Source of the DNA: Limnanthes douglasii subsp. nivea
Lineage: Eukaryota > Streptophyta > Magnoliopsida > Brassicales > Limnanthaceae
Assembly (NCBI GenBank): GCA_036936605.1
Contig: JAUPFV010000005.1
Span: 121,328,453 to 121,392,452, forward strand
Direction of reading: 5' to 3'
Length of the DNA stretch: 64,000 nucleotides
The position numbers and the translations under genes were made by a program. Shown here in pieces: positions 57,745-64,000 of the stretch. The notes under the pieces were generated by a model. That model ran no database searches, was not told the DNA's origin, and saw only the letters and a program-made list of their open reading frames with translations. Positions within the stretch are counted from its first letter, which is position 1, and each line of letters begins with the position of its first letter.

Positions 57745-59711
57745 TTTTTTTTTTATAAAAAAATTCATTATCTATTTTTTCTTTAAGCAAATAAACTTTT
57801 ATTAATGAATTTCCAAAATAGGAAATTACAATAATGTTAGGATAAAATTAGAATGAAATTGAAAGTTTAGGACTAAATAACAAAAAACCCTAATAAAAAA
57901 ACATAAACCGTTGGATCGAAGAATTTTCTACCAAACCAGAAACTCTTCATCTTCAAACTGCGATCGAGGAGCAATCAAACACCAATTCATCATCAAAGAT
58001 CCTCTTAGTTCAAGTTAATATAACCAAGACCTAGACCCTCCAATAGCACAATAGTCAACAATTCATTTGGAGCATTGTATCCATTGAGACGCTGATTTTG
58101 TTTACAGTTGAGGACTCATTTCGCTATCCAGTCAGAAGTTTGATTATATATTCTGGAGATATGCTGAATCATATTTTTTTGGATGAATTAAACTTCTACA
58201 CATGGAGATAGTAGAACCGAGATACGAAGCAACATTTCCAAAACAGCTCTAAATTCAGCGAGCAAAGGATTTATTTTCCAAACAAGCATCCCAGTCCTAG
58301 AATGATATCTTCTTCCTCGTTTCTAATCAGAATACGTCCGCTTGATTCGTCGTTCAAGCTGCAAGCTCCAACATAGAAAAGAATTTTTTTTGAAAATATA
58401 GTGACTCCAAATATTTCTGAATAAACAAGACAATCTTCCTTGTTAGTTGGTTTAAGAAGAGAATTGTTGTCATTATCAGAGACAATCTTAGGGATGTTAT
58501 TAAATATAGAATCATGCATCCTAAAATCTTGATCATCTTTGTTAATATAGGAATCAGTAGATAAAGAAATTTTTAAGAAATTTTCAGTAGACTTAGCTAT
58601 TTTCATCAGTGTTTTGAATCTGAACACCTCCCTCTTTAATTCCTTTGATTTGGTTTTTCATTCTTTTCCTAGAGACATATGCATGATAGAGCTTTGTATT
58701 GCCATCACTCTCTTTCAACCAATTGTTGTAACACTTTTGCCTCCAGTAATTTTCTTCATTTCTAAGAGCCTGAATGTAGACATTGTTAGCTTTAGACAGA
58801 TTGGATTTAGAAAGGATGATATTCTCCCTCGAGTGCTGAGACACCATCCTGTTAACCTCCTCAACAGAAGTCTTGACTTTGCTAAAAATGTTGCTCAAGG
58901 TCTTGTTGTTCCAGTCCCTAAGACATCTTTTCAATCTTTTTAACTTGAGCCAGAAAACATTGTTATTACCTCCATTACAGTTTAGGTTCTAGTTCTGCTT
59001 CACAATACTTAAAAAATTGTTATCATTAGTCGAGACATTCAAAAATTAGAAGCTGATTTTATTATTGTTATATTGAGTAATTTAATTATTAGAAAATGAG
59101 ATTAAAAGAGGGGCATGGTCAGAACAAGTTCTGACCATGTGAAAGACCTGAGTTCTGTTGAAAGTTGAGATCCATTTATCATTGATCATAGCTCTGTCTA
59201 ATCTTTTCCAACGCATGAATTTTTTCCAGGTATATCTCGATCCCACATAGCCAGCATCTTCCAGATTGCAGAGTCTAATGGCTTCATTGAAGTTCTCAGA
59301 GATAGCTTCGTCAAAGTTGGAACAACCCAACTGGTCTTTAGAAGTTGTAATGACATTAAAATCACCAACAGTGATCCAAGGAGAATCATCATTAGCAAGG
59401 GACTTCATTTGATTCCAGAGATCAATTCTAAGAGACCTTTGATTCTTGGCATACACAGTGGTAAAATTAAAGAAAACATTTATATCAGGATAATGAACAT
59501 CCATGTGCAGGTACTGATCATGGTCTCTTTTAACTTCAATTTTGATTTCATCACCCCATAAAACCCAGATCTTATTAGAGCAGTTAAGAGCATGATTTTT
59601 CAAACCCAAGATAGATGAGATTTTGCCAATCTTATCCACATTAGCCATAGGCTCTTAGATGGCTAAAACTTTTACCTTTTTAGTATTGATCAAAGAAATA
59701 AGCCTCATTGG
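57745..59711 (-). pseudogene. LINE remnant (LINE 4), ORF2 with large internal deletion
   Basis: Reading the minus strand, ORF2 runs from the endonuclease (59648-59082: VGDFNVI, YTWKKFMRWKRLDRAM, TCSDHAPLLI) to a linker (58934-58593: RQKCYNNWLKESDGNTKLYH). It then jumps from the RT start (FNNIPKIVSDND near 58500) to RNase H (DESSGRILIRNEEED near 58340, then IYNQTSDWIAKW). The RT palm is deleted. A 10-base A tail lies at 57745-57754. The 5' end is cut by the gypsy 2 LTR at 59712, in a segment equivalent to the start of ORF2. The element sits in the 5' flank of the Mpv17/PMP22 gene in the same orientation. Confidence 0.82.
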
Positions 59712-60141
59712 TGTGGATAATAATCGCCTAAGGGTAGGCTAGTAATTTCAGTTGGTGTTTTAAGGAAGCATGTGGGTGTTTTTAGTGTTTAGAGGGTAAA
59801 GAGATAATTAAGCAGCTTGGTAGCAGTTAATTTTCATTACCAATAGTTAATGCAGGTGGTTGGGTATTTATATCCTGATGTTTGGGCCCTTATGGGCTTT
59901 CGGGTCAAGTTTAATGGACCCGGGTCATGTTCAAAGACCCATGAGCTCTAAGTAGGAGAGCAAGCAGCTTAGTCAAGAAATGTTTAGGTTTTTTAGTACT
60001 TTTGTCATAGTTCGAACAGTCCTATGGTCATGTTGTTCGAAGTGATCTGTCCGGTCCATGTGATCTGTCCGATCTGTCCGGTCCGGAGGTCTTGGACTGA
60101 TCTGTCCCTGTCCGGGGAGCATGCTGAATTCGAACTCATCA
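59712..60141 (-). repeat. gypsy 2 3' LTR (~430 bp)
   Basis: On the minus strand it begins TGATGAGTTCGAATTC directly after a purine-rich tract and ends near TTATCCACA at 59712. A TATA box (GGATATAAATACCC) lies around 59860-59875. CCGGACAG words recur near its start. The inner end is firm; the outer end rests on the CA rule and on where LINE sequence stops. Confidence 0.65.
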
Positions 60142-60157
60142 GGAGCCCCTTTTTTAG
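60142..60157 (-). promoter_or_regulatory. gypsy 2 polypurine tract
   Basis: AAAAAAGGGGCTCC immediately precedes the LTR start TGATGAG on the minus strand. The polypurine tract primes plus-strand DNA synthesis in LTR retrotransposons. Confidence 0.65.
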
Positions 60158-60575
60158 GTGTTTGAGCAAGTATTCTTGTCAGAGACCTGAAAAATAGTCT
60201 GACGTCAGAAGTAGTTTTCAATCCGGACAGGTCTATGGGTTTACCCGGACAGATAAAGCTTCACGCATTCAAAATGGTTTTTGCCAGAGTTCGTGGGATA
60301 CGTGGCACACTCTGATTGGTTGCTTTAGCCATTTTTTCACCTTGAATTTCGAACCCACCTTCTTCGAAAAGCAACCTCTTTAATTACAAATGATGACATC
60401 AGCGCCATCTTTTAATCATTGCCAAACTTTTCGAATTCTCCTAGGAATCAACTTCTTTTTCAGATTTACTATAAATTCAGACTCACTTTCTACTGTTTTA
60501 CTATCTCTTTCATATTTACTCTGCATATTTACTTAGAGCTTTCTCTCTCTCAAGCAAAGATTTTCTCGGTAGTTT

Positions 60576-63560
60576 ATGTTTACAGCAAGGACTGCATTGA
60601 TCAAAGGCGGGTGGCTCAACCTTTCTGAGTTGGAGAAGGCACAAAAAGTTGAGAAGGAAAGACGAATCGCAGCAGGGTTATCTACCTCGCCTGTCGACAG
60701 ACCAATATCCTCTGCTACAGAGTCAGATCGAGGCTTGTCCTCTTCCAAATGTACTGAGCCCAAAAAATTATTTCAATCCACCCTCTCCCTTATAGTCTCC
60801 GGTTCCTCAGTTCAGGAGTCAGTGCCTACTGTCAAGCCAGGAGTTACAGTCATAAGTTTTAGGAAACCTTCTCCTTTTCTCGCAATGGGATCAGACACAG
60901 AGCACTCTCCGGAGAAACTGGTTGTTAAGAGGACAAGCTGGTTGGTTAAGGGGCAAGCCTCCAAGAACACTCCCTCAAAATCAGGGGTAAAAAATAGCAG
61001 CTCTGGGTCTGGAGTGCCTATCAGAGCTCCCCGGGAAAGGCCATCCGGTCTGGAGGCTAGCAGCCCAGCACTCCAAAGAGAGACTTCTGCCTCAGAGCCC
61101 CAGCCTGAGACTAGAAGTCAAGAAAACACAGAAAAACAGCAGTCCGGAAGCCATGCTGAGCCAAGTTTAAATTCTTCCCGTGCCACTGCCACTGATATTC
61201 CTCCTACGATCATGCAGGAAAGAATAGAGGACTCTGTTGAAGAAGTCCCTTTTGAGTCTGAGCCATCCGGTCAGACTAGTAACACTGCTGCCAAAAAAGA
61301 TAAGGGCAAAGAAAAACTGTGCTTGAGGCATCCGGAGCTGCCGGAGTGTCTCGAAGGGAAAGTAGGGCCTTGTTTTCACAGGGTCGAACTTAAATATCTC
61401 TTGGCCTTACAGAAGACCAAGTATTCTTTCATCCACACGGCTGAACTAGGCCGAATGCGCACAAAATGGGGGATCCCAGAAAATGTGAAGATAAGGATTC
61501 CCATAGATCCTGAAACTCCTATGGACTGCAAGCTGAATGAAATAGTCATCTTCATTGAGCTATTTAATTGGGGACTCAGATTCCCATTGGACCCAGAGAT
61601 TGTCAGATATTTTTATCTGGTCAAACTCTGTCCGAGCCAGCTGAGCCCCAACGGCTGGTATACTCTGATGTCATGCATCATGGCATCAAGGCTGTCCGGG
61701 ATCCCTCTTCCTATGGAAGAATTTGCAGCAGTGGCCAATCTTTGCAAACATAACCAATTCCCCTTCTACCACTTCAATATGGGGAATGATCTCAAAGTTG
61801 TTGATGATCTGTTGGAGTCTGAGAGCAAATGGAGGAGCCAGTTTTTGTTTGTTAGTGGCGCTTGGCAAAACGGACAGAAGATCAAGTCTGGAGTGAACCC
61901 AAGCCTCCTCAGAAGCAGGTGGAGGAGTGACCGTAAGTTTCCCACTTTAAATCTTTGTCTACTTCTTCCTTCTCATAGTTGATTTAAATTACTCTTGTCT
62001 TTAACAGAACTTCCTAAGGAGTTCGGTGATTACTTGAAGGCCGGACAGGTCACTTGTGGCAAAATCAATGCCTGGGCCGCAGAGAACTGGGGGAACCGAT
62101 TCCACAATGCCTTCACTAGTGGAAATCTGGCAAGGTCTCATCTGTGGAACACCACAGGTCGGAGAGACCTGACTTGGGAGGAGCTCACCACCCAACCTTC
62201 TCCGGACACAGTGCTCAAGAGGTCCCATGAAGCAGATGGGACACTCTTCTTGCCAGGCCGGGCCAAAGCCCCAAGAAAAATGAAGGGCAAGAAGAAAGGA
62301 AAAAAAGTGGTGAGCAATGCTAATCCTGCTGATGCTGAGAAGGATGCTCCAACAGATCCGAAGGGGCCGGCTCAGAGCCAAATTGATGCTGCTCTTTTGC
62401 AGGTAGTGGAGCAAGAAACCGAAAGGCAGGAAGCAGACCTACCAAAATCTCCAAGGGCTTCCCAGAGGAATCGCAAGCAGGGGAGTGAAGGGGCAGACCG
62501 GGCAGCCAAGAAGAAAAAGACTACTAAGGGAGATGAGCTTGCTCTCCAGGATCCGGAGCCTTCTGTTCAGGCTGACCCTTCTGACCCAACACATGCTGAA
62601 GAGATCCCAAGGGACTTTCATACTGATGAAGTTGAGGGAGGAGAGCTTAACATTGATGAAGTAGACATCACCGGTCTTGGTGAACTTGGCGAATACTTCC
62701 TCAACCTCCCCAGAGACGACTTCGCAGGGCCTTACATTCCTCCGAGCAGCTCTAACACTGTCAACTTCAATGGTAAGACTTTCATCATCTCTAGTGAAAA
62801 GGACACCATAGCCCACTCCTTGCTAAGAAATGTGCAGCCGGTACTTACACTGGAGAGACAAGTTCGGAGTCAAGCAGACACCATCAAAGACCTTAAGTCT
62901 GAGAAGGAAAAGCTGTCCGAAGACCTTTGCACTGCTACTGCCAATGCTGACATGCTAAAGGAAGCAAATGAGGAGTTGAAGAAGAATCAGGAGGAAAGCG
63001 ACACAAAAGTTGCTACTCTAGAGGAAACCATCAGAGACCTCCGGTAAAAGCTGTCCGGAGTGGAGAAAGACCTTACTGCCTCAAAAGAAGAGACCAAGGC
63101 AAATGACAAGATCATCACCAACCTAACTACTGATAAGATTGCCCTTGAGAATGCAGTGTCCAAGGCTGCCGAAGAGAAAAATACGTTGCTAAGGGATCAA
63201 GAGGCTACGATCCAAGCCAAGGTCAATGCTTATGCCAACCAGATGATTAAAAGTGAAGAGCTATTGATTGAGAAAGTGAGGTCCGACATGGTTCTACTAT
63301 TTCATGAAAAATATCCGAAGAGGAACCTAGGGGACTTGTGGCGTTATGTAGATGATGATGACCTTCCATATCATACAATGGCCGATGAGGATCAGGATGG
63401 AGTCTCCAGTGCGTCCTCATATGATGATGAAGAGCATACCGGGGAGAGCCCAGATGAAGAGAAAGATGATCCCAAAGGCAAGAAGGTAGACGAAGGGAAA
63501 GGCGACTTCGAAGGCAAGAAGGTGTATGAAGGTGAGCCATCTTCAAAGGCTCAACCTTAA
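60576..63560 (+). pseudogene. Antisense gene of gypsy 2, spliced, ~970 codons with one stop
   Basis: Exon 1 is 60576-61932 (ATG, MFTARTALIKGGW). A 75-bp GT-AG intron at 61933-62007 joins in phase to exon 2 (LPKEFGDYLKA). An N-terminal Ser/Pro-rich region precedes a domain at about residues 260-440 with FIELFNWGLRFPLDPEIVRY, LCPSQLSPNGWYTLMSCI and FLFVSGAW. It resembles the putative gypsy-type transposon domain (Transposase_28 family). A Lys-rich, probably nuclear-targeting segment (KAPRKMKGKKKGKK) and a long coiled coil follow, ending SDMVLLFHEKYPKR and HTMADED. TAA at 63045-63047 interrupts the coiled coil where Gln (CAA) is likely, and the same frame continues to 63560. The gene runs opposite to pol. 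Function is unknown. Confidence 0.82.
61933..62007 (+). other. Intron in the gypsy 2 antisense gene
   Basis: Donor GTAAGT follows GTGACC and the acceptor is TCTTTAACAG. The 75-bp length is typical of plants. Splicing keeps the frame: phase 1, forming a CAA codon across the junction. Confidence 0.8.
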
Positions 63561-64000
63561 CTTATGATTTACCTTGTTTATTTTTTATTCAGACTAAAGT
63601 CCTTGGAAGGCCAAGGCACTCTTTTTTGTAATGGTGTCCGGTGCTCGACCGGACAGGTTTTTTGTGTTGTATCTTGACTCTTTAAAAGTCCTTGGAAGGC
63701 CAAGGCAAGTTTAAGTTATTTTATTCAATGAATATCTCTGATTTGTGTAACCATCATCTTCTTTCATTGTTCATTTTAATTTTGATAGCCAAAGTTTAAG
63801 TAGCCTTTAGTTGTTGCATTGTGAGAGTGTTTAAGTTCTCCGGCTAGAATTTAAATAGCCCTTAGATATTTCAGTCCGGATAGTATGACAAGGGACAAAT
63901 TGTTTTTTAAAAAACACTTAGAAATGTTTTAAGAAGGCATCAAATTTTATTTAACAGCCCGGACACCTCATTAAAACCTCTCCGTGCCAACGGGGAGGAA
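63561..64000. other. gypsy 2 spacer after the antisense gene
   Basis: Non-coding. The word GTCCTTGGAAGGCCAAGGCA occurs twice about 90 bp apart (near 63599 and 63689), and a close form is near 42633-42655 in gypsy 1. The last 80 bp match gypsy 1 (42290-42400, reverse). Confidence 0.6.

Larger units (their letters stand above)
59712..64000 (-). mobile_element. Tat-lineage gypsy element (gypsy 2), 3' part in reverse orientation, runs off the window
   Basis: The element lies on the minus strand: its 3' LTR is at the left (59712-60141), then the polypurine tract, an antisense gene reading rightward, and a spacer that matches gypsy 1. Pol and the other LTR must lie beyond 64000. It inserted into LINE 4. 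The antisense gene is less decayed than in gypsy 1, so this copy is younger. Confidence 0.75.

Noticed and set aside
1..64000. tRNA or rRNA genes
   Set aside because: No cloverleaf arms with A and B boxes or rRNA segments were noticed; the tRNA-like signal at 14190 is a primer-binding site.

Overview
The window is nuclear DNA of a flowering plant, probably a eudicot. It is AT-rich, has GT-AG introns, and most of it is decayed transposable elements: plant L1-type LINEs with a C-terminal RNase H, a Copia element, Tat-lineage Ty3/gypsy elements, a Mutator-like element (MULE), a PIF/Harbinger-like element and hAT remnants. Three single-copy-type host genes can be recognised: a ubiquitin-ribosomal protein eL40 fusion (pseudogene), an EIF1AD-like gene (pseudogene) and an Mpv17/PMP22-family membrane protein gene (possibly still functional). 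No tRNA, rRNA or CRISPR structure was seen. I could not identify the species.

Layout. 1-6999: a 39-bp tandem repeat, a dispersed repeat and an old LINE remnant. 7003-13484: a Harbinger-like element with TAA duplications that holds a 6-kb LINE. 14012-17047: a small Copia element with 178-bp LTRs and 5-bp target duplications, lacking integrase. 17721-24625 (minus): a ubiquitin-eL40 gene with introns, split by a 5.7-kb LINE with 16-bp target duplications. 25578-26923 (plus): an EIF1AD-like pseudogene, head to head with the ubiquitin gene. 28586-36458: a MULE with 9-bp target duplications and almost no terminal inverted repeat. 37764-43600: a Tat-lineage gypsy element with an antisense gene. 43613-47513: fragments that resemble MULE accessory genes. 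49080-50400: hAT remnants. 51740-53400: the 3' end of another gypsy element. 53480-54850: LINE ORF1 remnant. 56450-57549 (minus): the Mpv17/PMP22 gene. 57745-59711: LINE remnant. 59712-64000: LTR and antisense gene of a second Tat element whose pol genes lie beyond the window.

The most interesting unit is the MULE. It encodes a FAR1/MuDR-type transposase joined to an OTU-type cysteine protease, a small unknown protein, and a plant-mobile-domain (PMD) protein. It also carries two GC-rich arrays of one 9-bp core, ACC-N3-GGT, repeated about every 22 bp (29074-29351) and every 22-23 bp (33128-33500). One array lies in the probable first intron of the transposase gene. The other lies just upstream of the small gene's TATA-like box. 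Arabidopsis VANDAL elements, which are also MULEs with little or no TIR, carry short motif arrays bound by their own anti-silencing protein VANC. A comparable recognition system is a reasonable hypothesis here, but unproven. Two further palindrome clusters (43968-44133 and 46448-46670) sit next to other MULE-accessory-like gene fragments.
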